From Acetatifactor muris (GTDB taxonomy: Bacteria > Bacillota > Clostridia > Lachnospirales > Lachnospiraceae): DNA of 64,000 nucleotides. The stretch lies in contig NZ_JANJZD010000008.1 of assembly GCF_024623325.1 (NCBI RefSeq), positions 152,635 to 216,634 of the forward strand, in the 5' to 3' direction. This document shows, piece after piece, positions 17,781 through 26,729 of the stretch; position 1 is the first letter of the stretch, and the number at the start of each line of letters is the position of its first letter. The position numbers and the translations under genes are program-made. Below the pieces are notes generated by a model that saw only the letters and a program-made list of their open reading frames with translations, searched no databases and was not told the DNA's origin.

Positions 17781-19013
17781 TTACAAATATTTTTTTACAG
17801 AGTACCAGTACTGTTTAATTAAATCTTGCAAGTTATCTAAATCATCTTCTCCTTGAATAAAAAAACGGCAATTATTCTCATAGAAGCACAAATCATAATA
17901 ATTTTTTCCTGATTCTTCCACCCTACTATATACATCAATCTTTTTTTCAGCAATTTCATAGCCTTGGACATAATTATATCCTATAAATTCTTCTTTGTTA
18001 TAAGATATTTTATCAAAGTATATACATTCTCCTAAGAGGATTTGTTTTTCCAAGCTAGCGTTTAAATAATAGCCTACAACATATCTTCTGTTTTCTATTT
18101 CACTCGTCTCATAATACTGCCACTCATACCCCTCCGGCATCTCAAACTTCTCTTCAATCTCCAGCCACTCCTGGGTCCAATCGGGCATTTCCTCCCGACT
18201 CAGATAGGTACATTCATTTGTATCCGTCTCTGCCTCCAAATCTGTAGGTGAAGTCATCATTTTTGTTCCCGTGTCATCCTGCTCCAGCCAATAGAAAAAA
18301 TCATTACCTCCTGTGGCTATCGCCTCCGCCGTTCCGCTGACTGCCAGAATCAGCGCAATCACAATGGTTGCCGCGATATACTTATGCCCCATTGCAAAAT
18401 GCCACATCCCGGCAGTAAACCTGCCCTGAGCAGGACAGCCTGTCCCAAAAAACCTGATGCTTCCCGTTTTGGGAAGGCACGCGCCGGCCTTTGATGCACT
18501 GAAGCCGGATATTCCCAGTTCTGCGGATATCTCCGCTCCGAAATCCGCAGTATCCGGCGCTCTGAACTTCCTGAATTCGGATGCCTTCTTCTCTTTGACT
18601 GCATGCATTTCCCCCATGCCGTCTTTCGGCTCGTCGGTCCCGGCCGCCTCCCCCGTACTGTCTTTCGGTTCTTCGGTCCCGGCCGCCTCCTCCATGCCGT
18701 TTTCCGGTGTCTCGGCGGCGGACACTTCCCGCCCTTTTTCTCCGGCCCTGCACGCTTTCTCTGTCCTGTCTCCCCGCATTTCCGGGACAGGCAGTAATTC
18801 CTCCTGCCTGCAGGCAAGTTCCTGAAAGCGTTCCCAGACCTCACTCTTCCGCGGAATATCATTCTCTTCTATGGGCTCCAGGCGGTCCAGCAGATAAAGG
18901 ATCGATTCCACAGCTCCGGCATCGTACTCCTCTTCTGAAGCGAACAATGTATACCAGTCCAACTTCTCCTTTAACTCTCTTACCAGTAAATCCCTGTCTT
19001 TGTCTTTCTGCAT
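17781..19013 (-). CDS. Single-pass membrane protein, putative anti-sigma factor with DUF4367-like outer domain
   Basis: A 410-residue protein. The N-terminal cytoplasmic helical part (about 1-60) is followed by a low-complexity acidic linker with repeated EPKD(S/G).GE phrases (about 90-130). One transmembrane segment comes next (KYIAATIVIALILAVSGTAEAIA, about 205-230). The outer domain of about 180 residues contains MPEGYEWQYYETSEIENRRYVVGYY and ends in an SVKKYL tail, similar to DUF4367 domains fused to anti-sigma factors. It follows the sigma factor gene by 122 bases in the same direction, which supports a sigma/anti-sigma pair. ATG 19013 is behind AAAGGAGG. No ZAS zinc motif (HxxxCxxC) is visible, so the anti-sigma role is inferred from context. 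Confidence 0.65.
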   Translation of the reverse strand: MQKDKDRDLLVRELKEKLDWYTLFASEEEYDAGAVESILYLLDRLEPIEENDIPRKSEVWERFQELACRQEELLPVPEMRGDRTEKACRAGEKGREVSAAETPENGMEEAAGTEEPKDSTGEAAGTDEPKDGMGEMHAVKEKKASEFRKFRAPDTADFGAEISAELGISGFSASKAGACLPKTGSIRFFGTGCPAQGRFTAGMWHFAMGHKYIAATIVIALILAVSGTAEAIATGGNDFFYWLEQDDTGTKMMTSPTDLEAETDTNECTYLSREEMPDWTQEWLEIEEKFEMPEGYEWQYYETSEIENRRYVVGYYLNASLEKQILLGECIYFDKISYNKEEFIGYNYVQGYEIAEKKIDVYSRVEESGKNYYDLCFYENNCRFFIQGEDDLDNLQDLIKQYWYSVKKYL

Positions 19014-19135
19014 ATTCTCCTCCTTTCCCGGCTGTCCCAACATACAGGCCGCACAGGTCATCTCCTGTTGACGCGGAGATACCATACCCGTCGGCTATTA
19101 TGATGATTTAAACAGAATTCGAGCCGTTACTTCTC

Positions 19136-19648
19136 TCATTTCATCCCGTCTTTCAGCTTTTTCTTCATTCTGTAAAGGCGTACTCTCATATTGTTATCCG
19201 TGATTCCCTCTTCTTTTGCCAGTACTGAAATCGGACACCCGCCAAAATAATATCTCTTGATCAGCTTCCACTCTTTCTCGTCCAGAATCGCCAGCGCAGT
19301 CAGCTCCAATTCCACCTCTTCGTAACAGCCTTCCTCTACACCCAATTCCGGACTTCCCTCATCCAGAGGCTCTGTGGCCCAACGCTTCATTTTCCTGTGA
19401 AGTTCCCGCATTTTGAACCATGCAGTGCGCAACAGCCACAGCTTTGGTTCAGAATGTTTCAGAAAATCATTGCTCTTCTTCAATGCCACATAAAATACAT
19501 CCTGTGTAATATCTTCTGCCATTTCTTTATGTGGGATTTCACGATATACATATTTGAAAACAGCATCGAAATATTTCTCATAAATCTCCGCGAGTTCGTC
19601 CGGCATATTGATTATTGGGTCTTTCTCTTTCATCTTCTGTTCCGCCAT
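19136..19648 (-). CDS. ECF-like RNA polymerase sigma factor
   Basis: A 170-residue sigma-70 family protein. Region 2 contains YFDAVFKYVYREIPHKEMAEDITQDVFYVALKK, with the D-I-T-Q-D-V-F core that binds the polymerase. Region 4 ends in ISVLAKEEGITDNNMRVRLYRMKKKLKDGMK, a helix-turn-helix for the -35 element. Start: ATG 19648 is used here, but a TTG at 19666 is also possible; neither has a strong binding site. The downstream membrane protein is the likely anti-sigma partner. The CTACTGTACCAT motif at 19712-19727 upstream could be its own or a regulator's site. Confidence 0.88.
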   Translation of the reverse strand: MAEQKMKEKDPIINMPDELAEIYEKYFDAVFKYVYREIPHKEMAEDITQDVFYVALKKSNDFLKHSEPKLWLLRTAWFKMRELHRKMKRWATEPLDEGSPELGVEEGCYEEVELELTALAILDEKEWKLIKRYYFGGCPISVLAKEEGITDNNMRVRLYRMKKKLKDGMK

Positions 19649-19891
19649 CTCATCTGTAATCCTCAAATAAATACAATTACACCTATGTCTTAAAAGTTTA
19701 CTTTACCCTTTCTACTGTACCATTATTTCCCTTATCAGAAACAAAACTTTAGATTTTCTGAAATTTCTCTGCCTGTTCCCCGCTTCCTAAAACACCCTGT
19801 TCCGACGACTCCCCTGCCGCATCTCTTTACAGCATATATCAGCTGACATCCAGGCCCTCCAGCCTTTTGTTCAAACCATTCTCTAAATTTC

Positions 19892-19920
19892 TTGCAGGAA
19901 CCGATTCCATATATTATAAT
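19892..19920 (+). promoter_or_regulatory. Promoter of the DAHP synthase gene
   Basis: TTGCAG (19892-19897), 17 bases, TATAAT (19915-19920). The -10 lies inside the left arm of the large inverted repeat 19905-20014, so a protein binding there would affect transcription directly. Predicted start is near 19927, giving a leader of about 95 bases before the upstream frame. Confidence 0.8.
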
Positions 19921-20014
19921 GGTACTTGTCTGATTCGACTGCCCCTGTAAAAATGCGGATGTATCAGAAGCAGAACATTGGAGCAATCGACTACAGTACC
20001 ATAATACATGGAAA
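19905..20014. repeat. Large imperfect inverted repeat flanking the DAHP synthase leader
   Basis: The left arm TTCCATATATTATAATGGTACT (19905-19926, 3 extra bases AAT) matches the reverse complement of the right arm (19995-20014) at 18 of 19 positions. A third copy of the core, CTACTGTACCATTATT, lies at 19712-19727 near the sigma factor gene. The right arm touches the AAAGGA ribosome binding site of the upstream frame. The role could be an operator pair for DNA looping or an RNA stem if a longer transcript exists. Confidence 0.6.
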
Positions 20015-20023
20015 GGATTGCTA

Positions 20024-20050
20024 ATGCAAACAAAATATTATGAGTTTTGA
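20024..20050 (+). CDS. Eight-codon upstream frame MQTKYYEF overlapping the DAHP synthase start
   Basis: ATG at 20024 follows AAAGGA (20012-20017) with a 6-base spacer. It encodes M-Q-T-K-Y-Y-E-F and stops at TGA 20048-20050, eight bases inside the DAHP synthase gene. The DAHP synthase ATG at 20040 itself has no ribosome binding site at normal distance. The simplest reading is translational coupling, with the Tyr-Tyr-Phe content possibly sensing aromatic aminoacyl-tRNA supply. This is inference; a mis-assigned start of the main gene cannot supply the frame. Confidence 0.5.
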   Translation: MQTKYYEF

Positions 20051-21068
20051 ATTTATTCGCAAACTTCCCACTCCGGCAGAGATTCGTGAAGAATATCCCC
20101 TGCCCCGGAATCTGGCAGAATTGAAACAGGAAAGAGACGCTGCCATCAGAGATGTCATCACAGGCAAAAGCTCCCGCTTTCTCGTAATCATCGGTCCCTG
20201 CTCCGCCGACAATGAGGACGCTGTCTGCGACTATATTAACCGGCTGGCCAGGATCAATGAAAAGGTAAAAGACCGGCTGATTCTGATCCCCAGAATCTAT
20301 ACCAACAAGCCGCGTACCACAGGAGAGGGCTATAAGGGTATCGTCCATCAGCCTGACCCGGAAAAAAAGCCTGACTTCCTTGCCGGACTGATTGCCATGA
20401 GAAAAATGCACATCCGGGCTTTTCAGGAGTCAGGTCTCACTGCTGCGGACGAAATGCTCTATCCCGAAAACTGGCGCTATATCTCCGATATTCTGTCTTA
20501 TGTGGCTATCGGCGCCCGCTCGGTGGAAGACCAGCAGCACCGCCTGACCGCCAGCGGCTTTGATGTGGCCGCCGGTATGAAGAACCCTATGAGCGGCGAT
20601 TTATCCGTTATGCTGAATTCTGTCTATGCGGCCCAGCATTCTCATTCCTTTATCTACAGAGGCTGGGAAGTCACCACCACCGGCAACGAACTGACACATA
20701 CCATTCTTCGCGGCGCCGTAAATAAGCACGGGAACAATGTGCCCAACTATCATTACGAAGATTTGAACCGCCTTCTGGAAATGTATAACACAATGGAATT
20801 AAAATACCCTGCCTGCGTCATAGATGCCAACCATTCCAATTCAGGAAAACAGTATGAGCAGCAGATTCGCATTACCAAGGAAGTCATGCACAGCCGCAGG
20901 CTGAATGCCGGCATTCACAAGCTGGTAAAGGGTGTCATGATTGAAAGCTATATCGAAGAAGGGTGCCAGAAGATAGGCGAGGGTGTCTATGGGAAATCTA
21001 TCACCGATCCCTGTCTGGGCTGGGAAGCTTCTGAGCGGCTGATCTATGAAATCGCCGAATATGAATGA
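20040..21068 (+). CDS. aroF: 3-deoxy-7-phosphoheptulonate (DAHP) synthase
   Basis: A type I DAHP synthase, 342 aa, which condenses phosphoenolpyruvate and erythrose 4-phosphate in the first step of the shikimate pathway for Phe, Tyr and Trp. Visible motifs are IGPCSADNEDAVCDY (PEP binding, near 49-63), PRTTGEGYKG, GARSVEDQQHR, AAGMKNP and DANHSNSGK with the metal and substrate residues. It has the AroFGH-type length, and no separate regulatory domain is fused. The symbol is by family; which feedback type it is cannot be told. It is monocistronic, with its own promoter and an unusual short aromatic upstream frame. Confidence 0.93.
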   Translation: MSFEFIRKLPTPAEIREEYPLPRNLAELKQERDAAIRDVITGKSSRFLVIIGPCSADNEDAVCDYINRLARINEKVKDRLILIPRIYTNKPRTTGEGYKGIVHQPDPEKKPDFLAGLIAMRKMHIRAFQESGLTAADEMLYPENWRYISDILSYVAIGARSVEDQQHRLTASGFDVAAGMKNPMSGDLSVMLNSVYAAQHSHSFIYRGWEVTTTGNELTHTILRGAVNKHGNNVPNYHYEDLNRLLEMYNTMELKYPACVIDANHSNSGKQYEQQIRITKEVMHSRRLNAGIHKLVKGVMIESYIEEGCQKIGEGVYGKSITDPCLGWEASERLIYEIAEYE

Positions 21069-21178
21069 AAATATCCATTGCAGGCCTGCGGTTCAGCCTG
21101 TGCACTATCGCTTTATGGCTGAATCGCGGCGCTGAAATCCTGTCTGTCTGGTAATTCCTCCTTCAAAAGTCTGCGGAA

Positions 21179-21784
21179 TCAGAATATTTTCAGAAATCCC
21201 AGCACCAGCCAGGGATTAATATACCCCTCCAGCAGACATCCTGTAATTACAGCGGCCAGAATTCCTGCAAGTCGTCCTGCCTTTTTCAGCAGGAATCCTT
21301 TGTCTCCGGCGCTGAAATCTCCCCGCACATAGATTCCCCGAAACAATTCTCTGCACCAGGGAAGCATTGCCAGCACAGCCGGCACATATAACAGATATTG
21401 CGGAAATATACTTACCAGCGCCAGCAGGATTCCTTTCAGTCCATACCGCAGCGCCAGCGCCGTCAGAAAGGCACCTGCGGACATCCCGTACCACAGGGCC
21501 GCTCCCATACAGGCAGCCATCCCCAGATAAGTAGTGGAGATTACAGCCAGAATCAGCAGCCTGCCGATTCTTTTTCTGAACACATAGCAAAAAAGAGCAT
21601 TGCCGTCCAGGGACATATCTTTCATCTGATACAGCGTATGTTCATTGAACAGTCCTGTATCTCCCAGCAAAATGCTCTTTCCTATATTCACAATAAACAT
21701 TCCGGCCACTAATCCCACAACGAAAAAAGTCAGAAATGTACGTTCCCCGGATAAAAATCTCCTTCCTGAAAGCTGCACCCGCAT
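21179..21784 (-). CDS. spoIIM: Stage II sporulation protein M
   Basis: A 201-residue integral membrane protein with about five to six helices and the family ending EGYINPWLVLGFLKIF. SpoIIM works with SpoIID and SpoIIP in septal peptidoglycan degradation during engulfment of the forespore. ATG 21784 is preferred because GGAAGGA lies just upstream; a GTG at 21832 would add 16 residues without a binding site. It follows the NUDIX gene by 107 bases in the same direction. Its presence supports an endospore-forming organism. Confidence 0.88.
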   Translation of the reverse strand: MRVQLSGRRFLSGERTFLTFFVVGLVAGMFIVNIGKSILLGDTGLFNEHTLYQMKDMSLDGNALFCYVFRKRIGRLLILAVISTTYLGMAACMGAALWYGMSAGAFLTALALRYGLKGILLALVSIFPQYLLYVPAVLAMLPWCRELFRGIYVRGDFSAGDKGFLLKKAGRLAGILAAVITGCLLEGYINPWLVLGFLKIF

Positions 21785-21891
21785 CACCGTCCTTCCAATG
21801 ACAACTGATATCCGCTGCCTTTCTCCTGTCACCTGTAAAAATGATGCAGGAAATGCAGCCGATACTCCAATGTATGCGGGCAGGCTTTTGT

Positions 21892-22437
21892 CTATGCGGA
21901 TTCAGGGGCAAACTTTGCGGCATAGGTCAAAATGCCGCAGATGGTTTTGGAATCCTGAATCTTACAGTCAAAAATCATTTGCTTCAGTTCTTCCACTGAA
22001 TACGCCTCCACATTGATATTCTCGTCTTCGTCCAGATGCTGTTTCCCCGGCTTCAGGTCTCTGGCCAGGTAAATGTCAATCTTCTCATTGCAGAAAGCCA
22101 CCGTGGTATATATGGAATTCAAAAGCTCCACCTGACCACAGGTATAACCTGTCTCTTCCTCCAGTTCACGTACCGCCGCAGCTTCCGTGGGCTCTTCCCG
22201 CCCGTTCAGTCCGCCTGCGGGAATCTCCAGGGTCTCTCTCTCCAGCGCATTCCGATACTGCCGCACCATGAGAAGCTTTCCATCTTCCCGCACCGCTACC
22301 ACCGCGGCAGCTCCCTTATGATCAATCAGATCCCATTTTGCCACATTCCCGTTAGGTATCAGCATGGTATCCTGATAATAATCCAGAATAACGCCGTTTG
22401 CCACAAGTTCCCTTTTCAGTCTCTTATATTCTTCCAT
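21892..22437 (-). CDS. NUDIX hydrolase, ADP-ribose pyrophosphatase type
   Basis: A 181-residue NUDIX protein. The box GGLNGREEPTEAAAVRELEEETGY (about residues 76-99) holds the G-x5-E-x7-R-E-x-x-E-E-x-G pattern, with the metal-binding REleEE. The N-terminal part (VILDYYQDTMLIPNGNVAKWDLI) and the general length match ADP-ribose pyrophosphatases (NudF type), which cleave ADP-ribose to AMP and ribose 5-phosphate. It lies upstream of spoIIM and is probably co-transcribed with it. Confidence 0.92.
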   Translation of the reverse strand: MEEYKRLKRELVANGVILDYYQDTMLIPNGNVAKWDLIDHKGAAAVVAVREDGKLLMVRQYRNALERETLEIPAGGLNGREEPTEAAAVRELEEETGYTCGQVELLNSIYTTVAFCNEKIDIYLARDLKPGKQHLDEDENINVEAYSVEELKQMIFDCKIQDSKTICGILTYAAKFAPESA

Positions 22438-22465
22438 TTCCTTCTCCCGAACCCCTTACTTCCTG

Positions 22466-22494
22466 AAAAGACTCCCGACTGTTCGCCGGGAGTC
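22466..22494 (-). terminator. Intrinsic terminator of the aminotransferase gene
   Basis: GACTCCCG (22470-22477) pairs with CGGGAGTC (22487-22494), followed on the minus-strand side by TTTTC. It lies about 60 bases after the aminotransferase stop and just before the NUDIX gene. Confidence 0.75.
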
Positions 22495-22551
22495 AGAATC
22501 TGTATTTATAACAGTCCGGGCAGCACCCTGAACTGCCCCTGACTTACAATG

Positions 22552-23889
22552 TCATACAGCCCTTCCCACAGTCCCGCTGCAGGAAACGTAAATCGGCTCC
22601 GGACAACACTTCTCCAAAAGCTTTTCCACGCTTACCAGCTTGACACAGAGGACAAAAATATCTGCTGCCAGCTCCATCTCTTCCTGCGATGGGAATGTGG
22701 GGGCAATCCGAATGTTGCTGTCTTTCGGATCCTTTCCATAGGGGTAGGTTGCCCCTGCACCGGTCAGAGTGACGCCCGCTTCCTTACACTTCGCCACAAT
22801 CGCCTTCGCACAGCCTTCCATGGATTCAAAGGAAATGAAGTAGCCTCCGTTGGGATTTGTCCATTCTCCGATACCTGTTCCCGAAAGTTCCCTGTCAAGC
22901 ACCTCCAGAACTGCCTGGAATTTGGATCGCATCTGCACCGCATGTTTTTTCATATGCCTGGCAATTCCGTCAATGTCCTTAAAATAACGTACATGACGCA
23001 GCTGATTAATTTTATCATACCCGATGGTCATAATCGAGAGGCTCTTCCTTATCTCATCCAGATTCGCCTTCGAGGAGGCCACAGCCCCCAGACCTGCTCC
23101 TGCAAAAATGATCTTGGATGTGGAGCAGAATTCATACACCAGATCAGGATTTCCCGCCTGCTCACACAGACTCAGAATCTCCGGCAGTTCATCCTGCCTG
23201 TCTTCATAGAGATGATGCATTGCATAAGCGTTATCCCAGTATATCCGGAAATCCTTTGCCGCAGGCTTCAGATTCGCAAGTCGTTTCACAGTCTCACTGG
23301 AATAGGTATATCCCTGAGGATTGGAATATTTCGGCACACACCACATGCCCTTGATGCTCTCATCCTCCGCCACCAGCTTCTCTACCATGTCCATATCCGG
23401 TCCCTGAGGCGACATGGGTACATTAATCATCTCAATTCCAAAATGCTCCGTAATTGCAAAATGTCTGTCATAGCCGGGCACCGGACACAGGAACTTCACT
23501 TTATCCAGCCTGCACCAGGGAGTACAGCCGCCGACACCATGGGTCACAGAACGGGAAACCGTATCATACATAATGGCCAGACTTCCGTTTCCGCACACAA
23601 TTACATGATCTGCAGAAACGCCCATAATATCGCCCAGCAGTTTCCGAGCCTCCGGAATGCCATCCACAATACCATAATTGCGCACATCCACTCCGTCCTC
23701 TGTCTTCATATAACTGTTTGAATCCAGTGTGTCCATAAAATCCATTGCCATATCCAGCTGAGATACCGAAGGCTTGCCTCTGGACATATCCAGCTTCAGG
23801 CCTTTTGCCTTCTCTTCCTCAAATTCCTTCTCCAACTGCGCTTTCAATGACAATAATTCTTCTCTGCCAAGCTCCTGATACGCTTTCAT
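22552..23889 (-). CDS. PLP-dependent class I aminotransferase (aspartate aminotransferase-like)
   Basis: A 445-residue fold-type I aminotransferase. The substrate and PLP motifs are visible: MSRGKPSVSQLD near 36, GNGSLAIMYD near 103, SNPQGYTYS near 200, DNAYAMHHLY near 230 and the PLP lysine in STSKIIFAGAGLG near 270. The sequence belongs to the group of longer aspartate-type aminotransferases that Pfam calls Aminotran_MocR/Asp_aminotransf (from memory). ATG 23889 follows GGAGGAAG; an in-frame ATG seven codons upstream is possible. The natural substrate is uncertain. It is monocistronic, with a terminator downstream. Confidence 0.88.
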   Translation of the reverse strand: MKAYQELGREELLSLKAQLEKEFEEEKAKGLKLDMSRGKPSVSQLDMAMDFMDTLDSNSYMKTEDGVDVRNYGIVDGIPEARKLLGDIMGVSADHVIVCGNGSLAIMYDTVSRSVTHGVGGCTPWCRLDKVKFLCPVPGYDRHFAITEHFGIEMINVPMSPQGPDMDMVEKLVAEDESIKGMWCVPKYSNPQGYTYSSETVKRLANLKPAAKDFRIYWDNAYAMHHLYEDRQDELPEILSLCEQAGNPDLVYEFCSTSKIIFAGAGLGAVASSKANLDEIRKSLSIMTIGYDKINQLRHVRYFKDIDGIARHMKKHAVQMRSKFQAVLEVLDRELSGTGIGEWTNPNGGYFISFESMEGCAKAIVAKCKEAGVTLTGAGATYPYGKDPKDSNIRIAPTFPSQEEMELAADIFVLCVKLVSVEKLLEKCCPEPIYVSCSGTVGRAV

Positions 23890-24111
23890 CTCTTCCTCCA
23901 TCCCGGGCATTGTCAGCCGTATAGATTTATTTTATAACAGTTCCTTCTGCGTTGTTCTCAGCCGCTTCTGAGAGCTGTTATACTTTGATTACATGTATCA
24001 TCGTATACAATCATGCATCTGCATTATCATACTATAATTTCTGCCGCTGCACAATAGAAAAAACAACAAATTTAAGCTCAAAATCTCCGGCCTGTTAAGT
24101 GAAAATGCATA

Positions 24112-24153
24112 GAAAAAAAACGGCGGAAAACCACACCTCTGTGATTTTCCGCC
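24112..24153 (-). terminator. Intrinsic terminator of rny
   Basis: A long stem with arms GGCGGAAAA (24122-24130) and TTTTCCGCC (24145-24153) plus inner CACA/TGTG pairing, followed on the minus strand by eight Ts. It lies 59 bases after the rny stop. The gap 23890-24111 otherwise holds only the aminotransferase leader and no gene. Confidence 0.9.
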
Positions 24154-24211
24154 ATTCTGTCTTATCAATTCTTTTTTACAATGATTCAGTCTTCGGCCAA
24201 ATCATTCCATT

Positions 24212-25759
24212 TTACTTTGCGTAATCAATGACACGGCTTTCACGGATTACATTTACCTTAATCTGTCCGGGATATTCCAGTTCAGCTTCTATCTGTTTGG
24301 ATATATCACGCGCCAACAGAACCATATCCGTATCCGAAATCTGCTCCGGCATTACCATTACGCGAACTTCCCGTCCTGCCTGAATAGCAAAAGATTTGTC
24401 TACACCCTTGAAATTGTTTGTTATTTCCTCTAATTTTGTCAATCTGCTGGTATAAGTCTCCAGCGTCTCCCTTCTGGCTCCCGGTCTCGCTGCAGATATT
24501 GTATCGGCAGCTTGTACAATACAGGAAATCAGTGAAGTAGGTTCCACATCTCCATGGTGGGATTCCACTGCATTGATAACCGTTGCATTCTCCTTGTATC
24601 TTCTGCAGAGCTCTACGCCCAGCTGAATGTGAGAACCCTCCATCTCATGGTCTACAGACTTACCAATGTCATGGAGCAAACCGGCGCGTTTTGCAATCCT
24701 GATATCAAGGCCCAGCTCTGCGGCCAGCAAGCCTGACAGCTGTGCTACCTCGATGGAGTGCTTCAACGCATTCTGACCATAACTGGTCCTGAATTTCATT
24801 TTACCCAGTAATCTGATAAGTTCGGGGTGAATGCCATGTACACCGACTTCCAGTGTCGCGGCCTCTCCCTCCTCCTTTATCATCACTTCCACTTCTCTCT
24901 GCGCCTTCTCCACCATCTCTTCGATTCTGGCCGGATGGATACGCCCGTCCACAATCAGCTTCTCCAGCGCAATTCTCGCCACTTCACGGCGAATAGGGTC
25001 AAATCCTGACAGAATAACTGCCTCCGGCGTATCGTCAATTATCAGATCTACGCCTGTCATGGTCTCAAGTGTACGTATATTACGTCCCTCTCGACCAATG
25101 ATTCTTCCCTTCATTTCATCATTCGGAAGCTGTACAACCGAGATTGTGGTCTCAGAAACATGGTCTGCCGCACATCTCTGGATAGCCGAAACCACGTAAT
25201 CTCTGGCTTTTTTGTCCGCTTCTTCCTTGGCCCGACTCTCCATTTCCTTGATAATCATGGCCGTTTCATGTTTTACTTCATCTTCAACAATTTTCAATAA
25301 GTAGTCTTTTGCCTGTTCAGAGGTTAGTCCGGAAATCCGCTCGAGTTCCTGCAGGCGCTGCTCGTTTAATTTGGAAATCTCTATCTTGACCTTATTCAGA
25401 GACTCCTCCTTAGCGGTCAGATTTGCTTCGCGCCTTTCAATCGCTTCGGTCTTCTTATCGATATTCTCTTCCTTCTGCTGAATCCGTCGCTCGGAACGCT
25501 GCACTTCCGCTCTGCGTTCTTTAATCTCCTTGTCCAATTCATTTTTAGCCCGAATAGACTCTTCCTTCACTTCAAGGAGTGATTCACGTTTTTTGGATTC
25601 TGCCGTCTTAAGAGCTTCATCAATAATTTCTCTGGCCTTATCCTGTGCACCGCCGATAGCTGCATCCGCCGATTTTTTCTGGTAACCGGTCACCACAAAT
25701 GTGGTTACAACTGCGGTCAATACTACAGATATTGCTACAGCAATTATAATCTCAAGCAT
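24212..25759 (-). CDS. rny: Ribonuclease Y
   Basis: RNase Y, 515 aa, the membrane-anchored endonuclease that starts mRNA decay in many Firmicutes. The order is: N-terminal transmembrane helix (residues 3-23), long charged coiled coil (about 30-150), KH domain with [15 protein letters not shown] (near 215) and HD domain with [15 protein letters not shown] (near 355), where His and Asp bind the catalytic metal. It ends in [10 protein letters not shown] as usual. It has its own consensus promoter with a leader of about 150 bases and a strong terminator. Confidence 0.97.
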   Translation of the reverse strand: MLEIIIAVAISVVLTAVVTTFVVTGYQKKSADAAIGGAQDKAREIIDEALKTAESKKRESLLEVKEESIRAKNELDKEIKERRAEVQRSERRIQQKEENIDKKTEAIERREANLTAKEESLNKVKIEISKLNEQRLQELERISGLTSEQAKDYLLKIVEDEVKHETAMIIKEMESRAKEEADKKARDYVVSAIQRCAADHVSETTISVVQLPNDEMKGRIIGREGRNIRTLETMTGVDLIIDDTPEAVILSGFDPIRREVARIALEKLIVDGRIHPARIEEMVEKAQREVEVMIKEEGEAATLEVGVHGIHPELIRLLGKMKFRTSYGQNALKHSIEVAQLSGLLAAELGLDIRIAKRAGLLHDIGKSVDHEMEGSHIQLGVELCRRYKENATVINAVESHHGDVEPTSLISCIVQAADTISAARPGARRETLETYTSRLTKLEEITNNFKGVDKSFAIQAGREVRVMVMPEQISDTDMVLLARDISKQIEAELEYPGQIKVNVIRESRVIDYAK

Positions 25760-25916
25760 TAACAGGGCACCTCCTTATTCCATTTTCATTGTACATTAAC
25801 TGCAAGACGTCCTGCCGCCTCACAGCCTATATAGAATGTATGTACTTATTCCCAAAGCATACACGTTCTTCCCGGGAAATTGAAAACATTCTAACAAGCA
25901 ATTCACAACAAATTCA

Positions 25917-25945
25917 ATTTTACCCTCAAACTTATCCGATGTCAA
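25917..25945 (-). promoter_or_regulatory. rny promoter
   Basis: TTGACA (25940-25945), 17 bases, TAAAAT (25917-25922) on the minus strand. The remainder of the gap 25760-26051 has no gene. Confidence 0.8.
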
Positions 25946-26051
25946 GCAAAAGGTTTCATATCCTGCAGAAAATCTTTCATAAAAACTGACATTTGTTGTG
26001 CTATTTGTACAAATTCTGTGATGCCCGCGTTTTAAGTGCTTTACCGCAGTT

Positions 26052-26678
26052 TTACAGCCAGTCGCCCATCTCTTTCAGTACCGCCCTGCGCACCTGTTCA
26101 CCGGAAAATCCCTTTCTCATCAGAAAACCATACATCCGCTGCCGTTCCTTCAGATTCGCCTTATCCGACGCAAAGCCTTTTTTCGCCAGCAGCGCCTGAA
26201 TCATTTTCTGTTCGTCCTGGTCTCCTCCCTGCTCCTCCCACTGAAGCCACGCCTTCTCCAATGTGCTCCTGTCGATTCCTCTCCGCAGGAGATCCTGCTC
26301 TATTCTCCGGCGGCTTCTGTTATCTGAATGTCCCTCAATAAAGCTGACCGCATAGCGCAAATCATCCGTATAATGAAAGCTCGCCACATATGCCAGAGCC
26401 TCTTCGATCACGTTTTCCGGGTAGCCCCCCATCTTCAGCTTGTCCTGGAGCTGCTTCACCGTATATTCCCTGGTCTTCAGCAAATTCATAGCCCTCAGCT
26501 TTGCGCGCTTCGGCAAAAGCTTCGTCAGAATCTCCTCATAGCATTCCTGCTCTATTTCCTCTCCTTCACGGATATGAAAGGAACGCAATTCGCCTTTGTA
26601 CAATACAAAGGCGAATTCATCCTCTACATATATCCTGACCCGGGATTTGGATACTTCTTCTATCTGTGTAACCTTCAT
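26052..26678 (-). CDS. recX: Regulatory protein RecX
   Basis: RecX, 208 aa, modulates RecA filament activity. The helical repeats typical of the family are visible: LLKTREYTVKQLQDKLKMGGYPENVIEEALAYVASFHYTDDLRYA and RRIEQDLLRRGIDRSTLEKAW. ATG 26678 follows GGGGGAA; a TTG six codons upstream is less likely. It begins 51 bases after the recA stop codon and is most likely co-transcribed with recA under LexA control. Confidence 0.93.
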   Translation of the reverse strand: MKVTQIEEVSKSRVRIYVEDEFAFVLYKGELRSFHIREGEEIEQECYEEILTKLLPKRAKLRAMNLLKTREYTVKQLQDKLKMGGYPENVIEEALAYVASFHYTDDLRYAVSFIEGHSDNRSRRRIEQDLLRRGIDRSTLEKAWLQWEEQGGDQDEQKMIQALLAKKGFASDKANLKERQRMYGFLMRKGFSGEQVRRAVLKEMGDWL

Positions 26679-26729
26679 CCGTTCCCCCGCCTGCAATATG
26701 TACTCCGGTTCCCTTTATAAATTCCCCTG

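Noticed and set aside
23975..24035. AT-rich imperfect inverted repeat (TTATAC.TTGAT/ATCATACTATAA) upstream of the aminotransferase gene
   Set aside because: Only about 11 of 14 positions match and there is no recombinase or regulator nearby; it is likely composition.
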